This document shows positions 16,828-29,203 of a stretch of DNA of 64,000 nucleotides, piece by piece. The stretch is from the NCBI RefSeq assembly GCF_943181405.1, contig NZ_CALPBY010000001.1:682001-746000 (forward strand). The letters are read 5' to 3'. Origin of the DNA: Cellulosimicrobium sp. Marseille-Q4280 (GTDB lineage Bacteria > Actinomycetota > Actinomycetes > Actinomycetales > Cellulomonadaceae). A model generated the notes under the pieces. That model did not search any database and was not told where the DNA came from. It saw nothing but the letters and a program-made list of their open reading frames with translations. Every line of letters starts with the position of its first letter. The first letter of the stretch is position 1. The position numbers were made by a program, and so were the translations under genes.

Positions 16828-16853
16828 CGTCCCGGCGCTCCGTGGCCGGGACG
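16828..16853. other. Hairpin in the atpD-atpC gap
   Basis: CGTCCCGGC (16828-16836) and GCCGGGACG (16845-16853) form a perfect nine-base stem with an eight-base loop. It lies in the largest gap inside the atpA-atpC run and could lower epsilon expression or stabilise the upstream message. Confidence 0.5.
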
Positions 16854-16950
16854 ACGTCCGTCGACGTTCCCCACGGTCCGTGGACGGACCGCGTGATGAC
16901 GGTGCCGCGAGGTCGGACCGAGCCGGCCCGACCCCGCGACGCACGTCAGG

Positions 16951-19426
<2,476 letters not shown>

Positions 19427-19428
19427 GC

Positions 19429-21060
19429 TCAGCCCCTCTTCTGGCGGACGATCTGCTCCTGCTCGACGTCCACGCCCTCGTCCTCCGCCGCGTCCCCGCC
19501 GACCAGCGGCGAGCCGTCGGCCTTGAGGAAGCCGGCCCGCACGGCGTCGACCGCCGAGGCGAGCTGCGCCTCGGTGTCCTCGGCCAGCTTGCCGGTGTCG
19601 GCGATCACCGAGAGCACGTCCGTGTTGCGGCGCAGGTGGTCGAGCATCTCGGACTCGAAACGGCGCACGTCCTCGACGGGGACGTCGTCCAGCTTGCCCT
19701 TGGTGCCCGCCCAGATGGACGCGACCTGCTCCTCGACCGGGTACGGCGTGTACTGGCCCTGCTTGAGCAGCTCCATGAGGACCGCGCCACGGGCGAGCTG
19801 ACCGCGCGAGGCCGCGTCGAGGTCGGACGCGAACATCGCGAAGGCCTCGAGCGAGCGGTACTGCGCGAGCTCGAGCTTCAGCGTGCCCGAGACCTGCTTC
19901 ATCGCCTTGACCTGCGCGGCACCACCGACGCGGGACACCGAGATGCCTACGTCGACGGCCGGGCGCTGGTCGGCGTTGAACAGGTCGGACTGGAGGAAGA
20001 TCTGCCCGTCCGTGATGGAGATGACGTTCGTCGGGATGTACGCCGAGACGTCGTTCGCCTTCGTCTCGATGACCGGCAGACCCGTCATCGAGCCCGCGCC
20101 CAGCTCGTCCGACAGCTTCGCGCAACGCTCGAGGAGACGGGAGTGCAGGTAGAAGACGTCACCGGGGTACGCCTCGCGGCCCGGCGGGCGGCGCAGGAGG
20201 AGCGACACGGCACGGTACGCCTCGGCCTGCTTCGACAGGTCGTCGAACACGATGAGGACGTGCTTGCCCTGGTACATCCAGTGCTGGCCGATGGCCGAGC
20301 CGGTGTACGGCGCGAGGTACTTGAAGCCGGCCGGGTCGGACGCGGGAGCCGCGACGATGGTCGTGTACTCGAGCGCGCCGGCCTCCTCGAGGGCGCCGCG
20401 CACCGCGGCGATCGTCGAGCCCTTCTGGCCGATCGCGACGTAGATGCAGCGGACCTGCTTCTCGGGGTCGCCGGTCTCCCAGTTGGCCTTCTGGTTGATG
20501 ATCGTGTCGGTCGCGATCGCCGTCTTGCCGGTCTGGCGGTCGCCGATGATCAGCTGGCGCTGGCCGCGGCCGATCGGGATCATCGAGTCGATCGCCTTGA
20601 GGCCGGTCTGCAGCGGCTCGTGGACCGACTTGCGGGCCATGACGCCGGGGGCCTGGAGCTCCAGCGCGCGACGGTCCTCGGTCTCGATCTCGCCGAGACC
20701 GTCGATGGGGTTGCCCAGCGGGTCGACGACGCGACCCAGGTAGCCCTCGCCGACCGGGACCGACAGGACCTCGCCCGTGCGACGGACCTCCTGGCCCTCC
20801 TCGATGCCGGTGAACTCGCCGAGGACGACGACACCGATCTCGCGGACGTCGAGGTTCAGGGCGAGACCGAGGGTCCCGTCCTCGAAGCGCAGCAGCTCGT
20901 TGGCCATCGCGCCGGGCAGACCCTCGACGTTGGCGATGCCGTCGGCGGCCAGGGAGACCCGGCCCACCTCCTCGGACACGGCGCCCTCGGGCTCGTAGGA
21001 CTTCACGAAGCTGTCCAGAGCGGCCCGGATCTCCTCCGGCCGGATCGTCAGCTCAGCCAT
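19429..21060 (-). CDS. atpA: F1 ATP synthase alpha subunit
   Basis: Non-catalytic nucleotide-binding subunit, 543 residues. It has the P-loop [13 protein letters not shown], the arginine-finger region [11 protein letters not shown], and the N-terminal [19 protein letters not shown]. The C-terminus has an acidic extension ([16 protein letters not shown]) typical of actinobacteria. It lies 116 bases after atpH and two bases before atpG. Confidence 0.98.
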   Translation of the reverse strand: MAELTIRPEEIRAALDSFVKSYEPEGAVSEEVGRVSLAADGIANVEGLPGAMANELLRFEDGTLGLALNLDVREIGVVVLGEFTGIEEGQEVRRTGEVLSVPVGEGYLGRVVDPLGNPIDGLGEIETEDRRALELQAPGVMARKSVHEPLQTGLKAIDSMIPIGRGQRQLIIGDRQTGKTAIATDTIINQKANWETGDPEKQVRCIYVAIGQKGSTIAAVRGALEEAGALEYTTIVAAPASDPAGFKYLAPYTGSAIGQHWMYQGKHVLIVFDDLSKQAEAYRAVSLLLRRPPGREAYPGDVFYLHSRLLERCAKLSDELGAGSMTGLPVIETKANDVSAYIPTNVISITDGQIFLQSDLFNADQRPAVDVGISVSRVGGAAQVKAMKQVSGTLKLELAQYRSLEAFAMFASDLDAASRGQLARGAVLMELLKQGQYTPYPVEEQVASIWAGTKGKLDDVPVEDVRRFESEMLDHLRRNTDVLSVIADTGKLAEDTEAQLASAVDAVRAGFLKADGSPLVGGDAAEDEGVDVEQEQIVRQKRG

Positions 21061-21176
21061 TGCTCTTCTCCTGTCGTAACCGCGCCTCGTGGTTCGGGTG
21101 CGGTCGAACGTGTGTGGGTTGTGCGGCCGGTGGCCGGCGGTCGGTCGTCGGTCGGGAGATCGTCGGCTCGCGGGCG

Positions 21177-21991
21177 TCAGCTCACGAGTCGCCGACGAGC
21201 GTCGGCGAGACGGGACAGGACGGTGGAGTCCACGACGTCGGCACCCACCTGCACGCGCAGCCCGCCGAGCACGGCCGGGTCGACCGTGACGTTGAGCTGC
21301 ACGGCGCGGCCGTACGCCCGCTCGAGCAGCGCACCGAGGCGGGTGAGCTGCGCGGTGTCGAGGACGACGGCCGACGTGACCGAGGCCACGAGGCGCTGGC
21401 GCCGCTCGGCCGCGATGTCGCCGAACCAGCCGAGCGTGGGCACGAACCGCCGGCCGCGCAGCGCACGCGTCGCGTGCTGGGCGAGCACCGCCGTCACGCG
21501 GTCGACCTTCCCGTCGAGCAGCGTGGCCACGAAGGCCGCGCGCCGCTCCGGGTCGGTCCCGGCGTCGGAGAGGACCTGTCGGGCCTCGCGCTGCCCGACG
21601 AGCGAGCGCGACACGCGGAAGAGCTCGTCCTCGACCTTCTCGAGGGCGCCCCGCGACTCGGCCGAGGCGAGCACCGCGTCGAGGCCGAGGCGCTCGATCG
21701 CGTCGCCCAGGTCGCGCTCGTGCGACCAGCGCGAGCGGACGACGCCCGCCACGAGGTCGACGACGCGGCCGTCGAAGCCCGAGCCGAGGACCGCCGCCAC
21801 GAGCGCGGCCTTGTCGTCGCCCGACCGCGAGGGGTCGGCGAGCCCGCGCCGCAGCGGCGCCGACGCGTCGAGCGCCGCGGTGACGGCGAACAGCTGCTCA
21901 CCCAGGGTGAGGCCGTCCTCCCCCGCCGACCGCAGGACCGGTTCGAACCGCTCCCGGGCCCGGTTCAGGGACTCTCCGCTCGTACCGCGCA

Positions 21992-21992
<1 letters not shown>
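21177..21992 (-). CDS. atpH: F-type ATP synthase delta subunit
   Basis: Peripheral-stalk delta subunit, 271 residues, long compared with about 180 in most bacteria but usual for actinobacteria, where an insertion lies in the N-terminal half. The conserved C-terminal part reads [33 protein letters not shown]. The stop codon is at 21177. The ATG at 21992 overlaps the last base of the atpF stop codon (TGATG arrangement). Confidence 0.95.
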
Positions 21993-22938
<946 letters not shown>

Positions 22939-23787
22939 TCAGTGCTCCTCCTCGAGCGACATGTTGATGTACACGGCCGCGAGGAGCGCGAAGATGTAGG
23001 CCTGCAGGAACGCCACGAGGATCTCGAAGAGCGTGATCGCGAAGCCGCCGACGAGCGTCAGTGCGCCGAAGGCCTTCATCGCGGGCACGGCCTCGAACAC
23101 GAAGTACTGCGTCGCTGCGAAGCACAGGACGAGCATGATGTGCCCGGCGATCATGTTGGCCGCGAGTCGGATGGCCAGCGAGGCGGGCCGGATCACGAGG
23201 ATCTGCAGCAGCTCGATCGGCGTGACGATGAGGTAGATCGGCCACGGGATGCCCGGGGGGAAGAGGTTGTTCTTCAGGTAGCCGCCGAGGCCGTGCTTCT
23301 TGATGCCGACCGCCCAGTAGGTGACGAACACCCACAGCGCGAGCATGATCGGGAGACCGATGCGGGACGAGCCCGCCAGGTTGAGCCCGGGGATCACGCT
23401 CGTGATGTTGAACGCGAGGACGGCGAAGAAGATCGTCGCGATCATCGGGACGAACCGGCGCGCGTTCTCCTTCCCCATGATCTCCTCGACGATCTGGACG
23501 CGCACGAAGTCGATGAGCATCTCGAGGGCGTTCTGGAACCGTCCGGGGACGAGCCGCGCGCGACGCGCCCCGATGACGAAGATCGTCAGCAGGACGACGG
23601 TCGCGACGACGCGGATGATCCAGATGCGGTCGATCTGGAAGATCGTGTCCTCGAAGAGGATCGCCGGGGGGAAGAAGTCGGCGATGGACGGCGCGTGGAA
23701 GCCACCTTCGCTCTCTGAAGCAGCGAGGAGCACGGGGGTCGCAAGCGTGGACAGGGTGGACTCCCAATGGTCGTGTGGTCCGGGCAC
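22939..23787 (-). CDS. atpB: F0 ATP synthase subunit a
   Basis: Stator subunit a, 282 residues from a GTG at 23787. The essential Arg of the proton half-channel is in ASLAIRLAANMIAGH, and the last helix has FLQAYIFALLAAVYINMSLEEEH. Five to six membrane spans are visible. The start is uncertain: there is no strong ribosome site, and a second in-frame GTG (VLLAASESEGG) lies about 19 codons downstream. It is the first of the eight core subunit genes, with a probable promoter at 23842. Confidence 0.94.
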   Translation of the reverse strand: MPGPHDHWESTLSTLATPVLLAASESEGGFHAPSIADFFPPAILFEDTIFQIDRIWIIRVVATVVLLTIFVIGARRARLVPGRFQNALEMLIDFVRVQIVEEIMGKENARRFVPMIATIFFAVLAFNITSVIPGLNLAGSSRIGLPIMLALWVFVTYWAVGIKKHGLGGYLKNNLFPPGIPWPIYLIVTPIELLQILVIRPASLAIRLAANMIAGHIMLVLCFAATQYFVFEAVPAMKAFGALTLVGGFAITLFEILVAFLQAYIFALLAAVYINMSLEEEH

Positions 23788-23841
23788 TCACCACGCGATC
23801 GTGGGCACGCCGTCGGACCTGGCCGTCATGGATTCGCCGCT

Positions 23842-23877
23842 AGCCTAACGTATGGATCGGCGTGCTCACGCCGATCC
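23842..23877 (-). promoter_or_regulatory. Hairpin and -10 box upstream of atpB
   Basis: A perfect ten-base stem GGATCGGCGT/ACGCCGATCC (23854-23863, 23868-23877) with loop GCTC lies in the atpI-atpB gap. Immediately after it on the minus strand is TAGGCT (23842-23847), a good actinobacterial -10. The hairpin may partly end atpI transcription while a new promoter serves the atp core genes. Confidence 0.5.
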
Positions 23878-23950
23878 TGGGGTGCTTGTGACTTTTTGCT
23901 CATGCGCCCCGGGCAACCGTCGCAGCGGGGCGCGGGGCGCCTCGCGAGGG

Positions 23951-24490
23951 TCAGGCGCGCGGCTCGACGTACGGGATCCTGCCGCGGTTCACGGCCCGGT
24001 AGTCCATCACCGCGGAACCGATCACGCCGACGAGCAGGACGCCCGCGAACACCCACCGGTCGTAGAAGTCCAGGCCCCGCAGCACGACGAGGACGGCGAT
24101 CAGGACGACCATCTTGACGAGCCAGCTCCCCATGACGACGGCCGCCGTCGTCGTGGGGCTCGAGTCGACGGTGCGGAGCATCGCCCAGACGGTGGTGGCC
24201 GAGAAGACGAGGGCCACCGCGACGCCGAGCAGCGCGCCCCAGACGCCCGGCACGCCCGCGACCAGCGCACCGACCGCGACGCCCAGCACCGTGAGCGCCC
24301 CGAGGAGCACCAGGACGTCGCGCAGCGCGGTGCGGAAGACCGCGCGCACGGCCTGACCGTGGGGCCCGATCGTCTGCTCGTCGGCGCCGACCGTCCGCTC
24401 GTCGGCGCCCCGGCTCGGCTCGTCGGGCCCCTGCGCGGAACGGGCGGTCTCGTCGTCGGGGCGCGCGGGCTCGGGCAGGTTCGTGGACAT
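23951..24490 (-). CDS. AtpI-like small membrane protein
   Basis: A 179-residue protein with a 45-residue acidic, Pro-rich cytoplasmic tail and four membrane spans ([78 protein letters not shown]). Position directly before atpB and the SWLVKM segment fit the AtpI/uncharacterised ATP synthase-associated family, proposed to help c-ring assembly. Only one base separates it from the sugar-phosphotransferase gene upstream. The family call rests mainly on context. Confidence 0.75.
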   Translation of the reverse strand: MSTNLPEPARPDDETARSAQGPDEPSRGADERTVGADEQTIGPHGQAVRAVFRTALRDVLVLLGALTVLGVAVGALVAGVPGVWGALLGVAVALVFSATTVWAMLRTVDSSPTTTAAVVMGSWLVKMVVLIAVLVVLRGLDFYDRWVFAGVLLVGVIGSAVMDYRAVNRGRIPYVEPRA

Positions 24491-24491
24491 C

Positions 24492-25715
24492 TCAGGCTTC
24501 CTTCGAGGGGAGGGTCGGGCTGGTCGCGACGGTCGGAGCGGTCGGACCGGTCGGCACCGTGGGCTGCGCGGCGGTCGTCGGCTCCTGGTCGTCGAGGAAC
24601 CGGCCGCGGGTGCGCAGCGGGCCGAGCGTGAGGAGCAGCGCGACGACGGCCGCCACCCCGAGCCCGATCGCCACCGTGCGCACGTCCCAGTAGACGAGGG
24701 CGACGGCGCCGAACGCGAACACCGCGGTCCAGACGTAGAGGATGAGGACCGCGCGCCGGTGCGAGTGCCCGATCGCGAGCATGCGGTGGTGCAGGTGCAT
24801 GCGGTCGGGGTGGAAGGGCGACTTGCCCGCGAGCACCCGGCGCACGACGGCCATGCCCATGTCGAGCAGGGGCAGCAGGATGACGGCGAGCGGCAGGAGG
24901 AGCGGGATGTACGCGGGCAGGGTCGCGGCCCCGGACGTCACGCCGGGATCGATGTTCCCGGTGACGACGATGGCCGCGCCGGACAGGACGAGGCCGAGCA
25001 CCATCGACCCCGAGTCCCCCATGAAGATGCGCGCCGGGTTGAAGTTGTGCGGCAGGAAGCCGACGCACACGCCCACCAGGGCCGCCATGACCAGCGTCGC
25101 GAGGCTCGAGTAGTCGTCGGGGTTCGTGCGCAGCGTCAGCACGTAGGAGTAGAGGAAGAAGGCGGTCCCGCCGATCGCCACGAGGCCTGCGGCGAGACCG
25201 TCCAGACCGTCGACGAAGTTCACCGCGTTCATCGCGACGACCACGACGAGGATCGTCACGGCGAGCTGCATGCGCGACGACGGCAGCGTCAGGAGGTCCC
25301 CGGTCGGGAGCGTGTAGAGCACGACGCCCTGCGCCGCCATGAGGCCCGCGGCGAGCACCTGCCCGGCGAGCTTGGTCATCCAGTCGAGGTCCCAGATGTC
25401 GTCGGCGACGCCCAGCAGGCACACGATCGCCGCGGCACCGAGGATGCCCCACACCCGGCTGTCCACGTAGGGCACACCACCGACGTCCCGCACGAAGACA
25501 CCTTCGAGGAACGGCATCTGCGAGGCGAGCACGACGGCGACGACGAGCCCGAGCAGCATCGCGACGCCCCCGAGCCGCGGCGTCGGGATCGTGTGCACGT
25601 CGCGCGCGCGCACCGCGGTGATCGCGCCCGTCCGCATCGCCACCCACCGGGCGAAGGGCGTCGTCAGGAACGTCACCGCGGCGGCGACGAGCATGACGAG
25701 CAGGTAGACCCTCAC
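24492..25715 (-). CDS. MraY/WecA-family undecaprenyl-phosphate sugar-1-phosphate transferase
   Basis: A 407-residue multi-pass membrane enzyme that transfers a UDP-sugar-1-phosphate to polyprenyl phosphate, the first step of cell-wall glycopolymer synthesis. Catalytic motifs are in order: GVADDIWDLDW, NFVDGLDGLAAG, ARIFMGDSGS and HPDRMHLHHRML; the last fits the WecA/TagO branch rather than MraY. A Pro/Thr-rich cytoplasmic tail ends the protein. GTG at 25715 overlaps the tsaC stop by four bases. In mycobacteria the equivalent gene (rfe/wecA) holds the same position before atp genes and makes the decaprenyl-PP-GlcNAc linker for arabinogalactan. Confidence 0.93.
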   Translation of the reverse strand: MRVYLLVMLVAAAVTFLTTPFARWVAMRTGAITAVRARDVHTIPTPRLGGVAMLLGLVVAVVLASQMPFLEGVFVRDVGGVPYVDSRVWGILGAAAIVCLLGVADDIWDLDWMTKLAGQVLAAGLMAAQGVVLYTLPTGDLLTLPSSRMQLAVTILVVVVAMNAVNFVDGLDGLAAGLVAIGGTAFFLYSYVLTLRTNPDDYSSLATLVMAALVGVCVGFLPHNFNPARIFMGDSGSMVLGLVLSGAAIVVTGNIDPGVTSGAATLPAYIPLLLPLAVILLPLLDMGMAVVRRVLAGKSPFHPDRMHLHHRMLAIGHSHRRAVLILYVWTAVFAFGAVALVYWDVRTVAIGLGVAAVVALLLTLGPLRTRGRFLDDQEPTTAAQPTVPTGPTAPTVATSPTLPSKEA

Positions 25716-26440
25716 CCGCCGTTCGCCTCCGGCGCGCTCTCCGTGGTCTCGTCGCCGGCCTCGTCGCGTGCAGGGTCCGGGGTCGCAGCGCTCGCGTCCT
25801 CGGGCCCGTCGACGGGCGCGATCTCGCGCAGGCGCTCGAGGGGGACGGCACCGGCCCGCACGACGCGCAGCGTGCCCGACGTCGCGTCGACGATCGTCGA
25901 CGCCACTCCCCCGGGCGCGACGCCGCCGTCGAGGTAGACCGCGACGGACTCCCCGAGCTGGGCGCGCGCGTCGTCGACGTCGAGCGCGGCGGGACTGCCG
26001 GTCCTGTTCGCGGACGACACCGCGAGCGGCCCCGTGCGCCGCAGGAGGGCGAGCGCCGCCTCGTGGTCCGGCATGCGCAGCGCGACCGTCCCGTGCGTCT
26101 CCCCGAGGTCCCACGCGAGCGACGGCTGAGCCTTGAGGATGATCGTGAAGCCGCCCGGCCAGAGCTCCTCCACGAGGCGGCGCGCGTCGTCGGGCACCTC
26201 GGTCGCGAGGCCGTCGAGCGTCCGCGCGTCGGGGACGAGCACAGGAGGCGGCATCTGCCGGCCGCGGCCCTTCGCGCCGAGGAGCGCGGCGACGGCGTCG
26301 GCGTCGAACGCGTCGGCGCCGATGCCGTAGACGGTGTCGGTGGGCAGGACCACGAGGCCGCCGCGGGAGACCGCGTTGACCGCCTCGTCGATCCCGGGGC
26401 CCCAGCTGTTGGGGTCGGTCACGGGGTGGACGGAGCTCAC
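25712..26440 (-). CDS. tsaC: L-threonylcarbamoyladenylate synthase (Sua5/YrdC/YciO family)
   Basis: A 242-residue YrdC-domain protein that makes threonylcarbamoyl-AMP for the t6A37 modification of ANN-decoding tRNAs. The N-terminal RGGLVVLPTDTVYGIGADAF and the later PLAVSSANRTGSPAALD are family signatures. A 40-residue acidic tail follows the domain. The GTG at 26440 overlaps the prmC stop by four bases. Placement after prfA-prmC is conserved across actinobacteria. Confidence 0.93.
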   Translation of the reverse strand: MSSVHPVTDPNSWGPGIDEAVNAVSRGGLVVLPTDTVYGIGADAFDADAVAALLGAKGRGRQMPPPVLVPDARTLDGLATEVPDDARRLVEELWPGGFTIILKAQPSLAWDLGETHGTVALRMPDHEAALALLRRTGPLAVSSANRTGSPAALDVDDARAQLGESVAVYLDGGVAPGGVASTIVDATSGTLRVVRAGAVPLERLREIAPVDGPEDASAATPDPARDEAGDETTESAPEANGG

Positions 26441-27528
26441 GGGTCCAGTCTTCCACGCTCGTCGGCCCGCTCGGCGCCGCGCGCCGCGAGGGTGTCCGCG
26501 CGGCGCGCGACCACCATCCGGTCGCGACCGGTGAGGTCCGTCAGGGTGCGGACGTCGACGAACGCCCCGGTCGCCTCGACCATGGCGCGAGCCGCCGCGG
26601 CCTGGACCTCGGCGTGCTCCATGACGTACACCCCGCCCGGGCGCAGGAGGCGGACCGCGGCGGCGGTCACCCCGCGCGGCACCTCGAGCCCGTCCGCGCC
26701 GAGGCCGTAGAGGGCGACCGCCGGGTCGTGCTCCGCGACCTCGGGGTCGCGCGGGACGGCGTCGGGTGGCACGTACGGCGGGTTGGACACGACGACGTCG
26801 CACGCGCCGTCGAGCCCGCCGGCGGCCGGGGTGCCCGCGAGGGCGCGGCGGGCGTCGCCGCGCACGAGCTGCACGACGGCGCCCGTCACCTCGCGCACGG
26901 CCGCGACGTTGCGCGCCGCCCACGCGTGCGCGTCCGCGTCGAGCTCGACCGCGTGCACCTCGGCGCCCGGCACCTCGCTCGCCACGGCGAGCGCGATCGC
27001 GCCGGAACCCGTGCACAGGTCGACCACGACGGCGCGTCCCTCCCGCGCGACGACCACGGCGGCCTCGTCGACCGCGACCTGCGCCACCTGCTCCGTCTCG
27101 GGCCGCGGCACGAAGACCCCCGGCCCGACGGCGAGCTCGAGGTGCCGGAACGGCGCGCTCCCCGTGAGGTGCTGCAGCGGGACGCGGTCCGCGCGCCGGG
27201 CGACGAGGTCCGCGAAGACCCGCACCGCGTCGTCGGGCAACGGACGGTCGAGCACGACGAGCCGCCGCACCTCGCCCGTGGACACCGCGAGAGCGTGTCC
27301 GAGCAGGATCTCTGCGTCCGCTCGCGAGCTCGTCACACCGCTCTCGGCGAGCGTGGCCGCGGCCCACCGCACCCACGGCGAAGGACGGGGGTCCGACGGC
27401 GGAGGCGAAGCCGTCAAGCCGTAGCGGAGCGAGCGCAGCGAGCGTGAGCGAGGCGAGCCGCCGCCGTCGGACCCCCGTCCGTCCGAGCCGCCGTCGGGCG
27501 CGCGTCCACCCACGACCGCCTCAGGCAT
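26437..27528 (-). CDS. prmC: Release factor glutamine methyltransferase PrmC (HemK)
   Basis: Methylates the Gln of the GGQ motif in release factors. The SAM motif [16 protein letters not shown] and the substrate-binding NPPY in [11 protein letters not shown] are present. From the ATG at 27528, which overlaps the prfA stop, it is 363 residues, with about 50 extra N-terminal residues rich in Gly, Ser, Arg and Pro that are encoded by a large inverted repeat. A GTG at 27372 ([13 protein letters not shown]) gives 311 residues, closer to the normal 280-300. Neither start has a clear ribosome site; overlap with prfA favours the longer form, similarity the shorter. Confidence 0.93.
   Translation of the reverse strand: MPEAVVGGRAPDGGSDGRGSDGGGSPRSRSLRSLRYGLTASPPPSDPRPSPWVRWAAATLAESGVTSSRADAEILLGHALAVSTGEVRRLVVLDRPLPDDAVRVFADLVARRADRVPLQHLTGSAPFRHLELAVGPGVFVPRPETEQVAQVAVDEAAVVVAREGRAVVVDLCTGSGAIALAVASEVPGAEVHAVELDADAHAWAARNVAAVREVTGAVVQLVRGDARRALAGTPAAGGLDGACDVVVSNPPYVPPDAVPRDPEVAEHDPAVALYGLGADGLEVPRGVTAAAVRLLRPGGVYVMEHAEVQAAAARAMVEATGAFVDVRTLTDLTGRDRMVVARRADTLAARGAERADERGRLDP
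27383..27480. repeat. Large inverted repeat in the 5' part of prmC
   Basis: Perfect 20-base arms lie at 27383-27402 and 27461-27480 (GGACGGGGGTCCGACGGCGG and its complement). They flank 58 bases that themselves contain GAGCGAGCGCAGCGAGCG-type repeats. A partial third copy follows at 27481-27500. It has the look of an intergenic palindromic element inserted near the prfA-prmC junction. Confidence 0.8.
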
Positions 27529-28612
27529 CGCCGGCAGCCGCGAGCCGCGCGGCCTCGTCCGCGTCGATCGCCGACCGGACGACCGGGTCGAGGTCGCCGT
27601 CGAGCACGTGGTCGAGGTTGTACGCCTTGTACCCCGTGCGGTGGTCCGCGATGCGGTTCTCGGGGTAGTTGTACGTCCGGATGCGCTCGGAGCGGTCGAC
27701 GGTGCGCACCTGCGACCGGCGCAGGTCGGCCGCCTCCGCCGCCGCCGCCTCCTGCTGGGCGGCGAGCAGGCGCGCGCGCAGGACGCGCATCGCCTGCTCG
27801 CGGTTCTGCAGCTGCGACTTCTCGTTCTGCATCGACACGACGATGCCGGTCGGCACGTGCGTGATGCGCACGGCCGAGTCCGTCGTGTTGACGGACTGCC
27901 CGCCCGGCCCGGACGAGCGGTAGACGTCGATGCGCAGGTCGTTCGGGTCGATCTCGACCTCGCCGGCGTCCTCGACCTCGGGGAACACCAGCACGCCCGC
28001 GGCCGACGTGTGGATGCGGCCCTGCGACTCCGTCACGGGGACGCGCTGCACGCGGTGCACGCCGCCCTCGTACTTGAGGTTCGCCCAGACGCCGAGCTCG
28101 GGCGCGGTCGGGGCGGACCGTGCCTTCACGGCGACCTGGACGTCCTTGTAGCCGCCGAGGTCGGACTCCGTCGCCTCGATGACCTCGGTCTTCCAGCCGC
28201 GCCGCTCGGCGTACCGCAGGTACATGCGCAGGAGGTCGCCCGCGAACAGTGCCGACTCCTCGCCGCCCTCGCCCGCCTTGATCTCGAGGATGACGTCGCG
28301 GCCGTCGTCGGGGTCGCGCGGGACGAGCACGCGACGCAGCCGTTCGGCCGCCTCGTCGGCCACCGCGCGCAGCGCGGGGAGCTCCGCGGCGAAGCCCTCG
28401 TCCTCGTCGGCGAGCTCGGCCGCGGCCTCGGCGTCGTCGGACGCGTCACGCCACGCCCGGTAGGCGCCGACGACCTGGTTGAGCTCGGCGTAGCGCCGGC
28501 CGAGGGAGCGGGCCCGCGCCGCGTCGGCGTGCACGGCCGGGTCGGCGAGCTGTGCCTCGATCTCCGCGTGCTCGGCGAGGAGCGGCCGCGTCGCGGCGAA
28601 CTGGTCGGTCAC
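27521..28612 (-). CDS. prfA: Peptide chain release factor 1
   Basis: RF1, 363 residues, ends translation at UAA/UAG. The peptidyl-hydrolysis motif GGQ is in [19 protein letters not shown], and the codon-recognition region [16 protein letters not shown] follows. Start GTG 28612 is supported by GAGGAG seven bases upstream; the frame extends back into the rpmE region but that part is not conserved. The GGQ Gln is the target of PrmC, encoded next. Confidence 0.96.
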   Translation of the reverse strand: MTDQFAATRPLLAEHAEIEAQLADPAVHADAARARSLGRRYAELNQVVGAYRAWRDASDDAEAAAELADEDEGFAAELPALRAVADEAAERLRRVLVPRDPDDGRDVILEIKAGEGGEESALFAGDLLRMYLRYAERRGWKTEVIEATESDLGGYKDVQVAVKARSAPTAPELGVWANLKYEGGVHRVQRVPVTESQGRIHTSAAGVLVFPEVEDAGEVEIDPNDLRIDVYRSSGPGGQSVNTTDSAVRITHVPTGIVVSMQNEKSQLQNREQAMRVLRARLLAAQQEAAAAEAADLRRSQVRTVDRSERIRTYNYPENRIADHRTGYKAYNLDHVLDGDLDPVVRSAIDADEAARLAAAGDA

Positions 28613-28647
28613 GAGGGCTCCTCGGGGCAGCGGGGACGTGCAGGGCC

Positions 28648-28671
28648 GTGCAGACGTGCAGACGTGCAGAC
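28648..28671. repeat. Three tandem 8-base repeats in the prfA leader
   Basis: GTGCAGAC occurs three times without gaps (28648-28655, 28656-28663, 28664-28671), ending 36 bases before the prfA start codon on the minus strand. Confidence 0.85.
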
Positions 28672-28728
28672 TCCTGCTGGCACGTGCGGCGTGCGAGCGG
28701 TGTCGCGGGAAGGCCCCGGACAACGCGA

Positions 28729-28795
28729 CAGCGCCGGCGGTCCGAGCTCGTCGACTGCCCCTGGAGAGGTTGTCGGACTCGGACCACCGGCGCTG
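28729..28795 (-). terminator. Stem-loop downstream of rpmE
   Basis: CAGCGCCGGCGGTCCGAG (28729-28746) pairs with CTCGGACCACCGGCGCTG (28778-28795) with one mismatch; the loop is 31 bases. It begins nine bases after the rpmE stop on the minus strand and probably ends or attenuates rpmE transcription before prfA. Confidence 0.65.
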
Positions 28796-28803
28796 CGGGG
28801 GTG

Positions 28804-29022
28804 CTACTTGTCGGCGTCCTTCTTGCCGTAGCGCGCCTGGAACCGGGCCACGCGGCCACCGGTGTCCAGGATCTTCTGCTTGCCCGTGTAGAACGGGTGG
28901 CAGGCGCTGCACACGTCCGAGCTGATCTTGCCGGACGTCTCCGTGCTGCGCGTCACGAAGGTGTTGCCACAGGTGCACGTCACCTCGGTGACGACGTACT
29001 CGGGGTGGATACCAGACTTCAC
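28804..29022 (-). CDS. rpmE: 50S ribosomal protein L31
   Basis: L31, 72 residues, of the zinc-binding (C+) type: Cys residues in TCTCGNTF and [13 protein letters not shown] form the zinc knuckle. The starting codon is GTG at 29022 with AAGGAG upstream. The C-terminus [18 protein letters not shown] is typical. C+ L31 can be replaced by a zinc-free paralogue under zinc limitation; no paralogue is in this window. Confidence 0.97.
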   Translation of the reverse strand: MKSGIHPEYVVTEVTCTCGNTFVTRSTETSGKISSDVCSACHPFYTGKQKILDTGGRVARFQARYGKKDADK

Positions 29023-29115
29023 GATTGCTCCTTGGGTGAGATGCCTCCGGGTCAGGCCGGGTCACCCCGTGCCTGTGAACCGCAGGCGGGCCCGCGTGAC
29101 GCAGGCCGACGAACC

Positions 29116-29144
29116 ATTGTGCCAGAACGCGGGACCGTGCCGAA
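29116..29144 (-). promoter_or_regulatory. Probable rpmE promoter
   Basis: On the minus strand TTCGGC (29139-29144) and CACAAT (29116-29121) are spaced by 17 bases, about 95 bases before the rpmE start. Confidence 0.5.
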
Positions 29145-29159
29145 ATCTTCCCGGCACGG
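29135..29159 (-). terminator. Stem-loop downstream of rho
   Basis: CCGTGCCG (29135-29142) and CGGCACGG (29152-29159) form an eight-base stem with a nine-base loop, 45 bases after the rho stop. It overlaps the -35 of the rpmE promoter. Confidence 0.5.
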
Positions 29160-29203
29160 CCCCGTGAAGAGCCTCGGCCGCGGGCGCGGCCCGGAGGCGG
29201 GTG

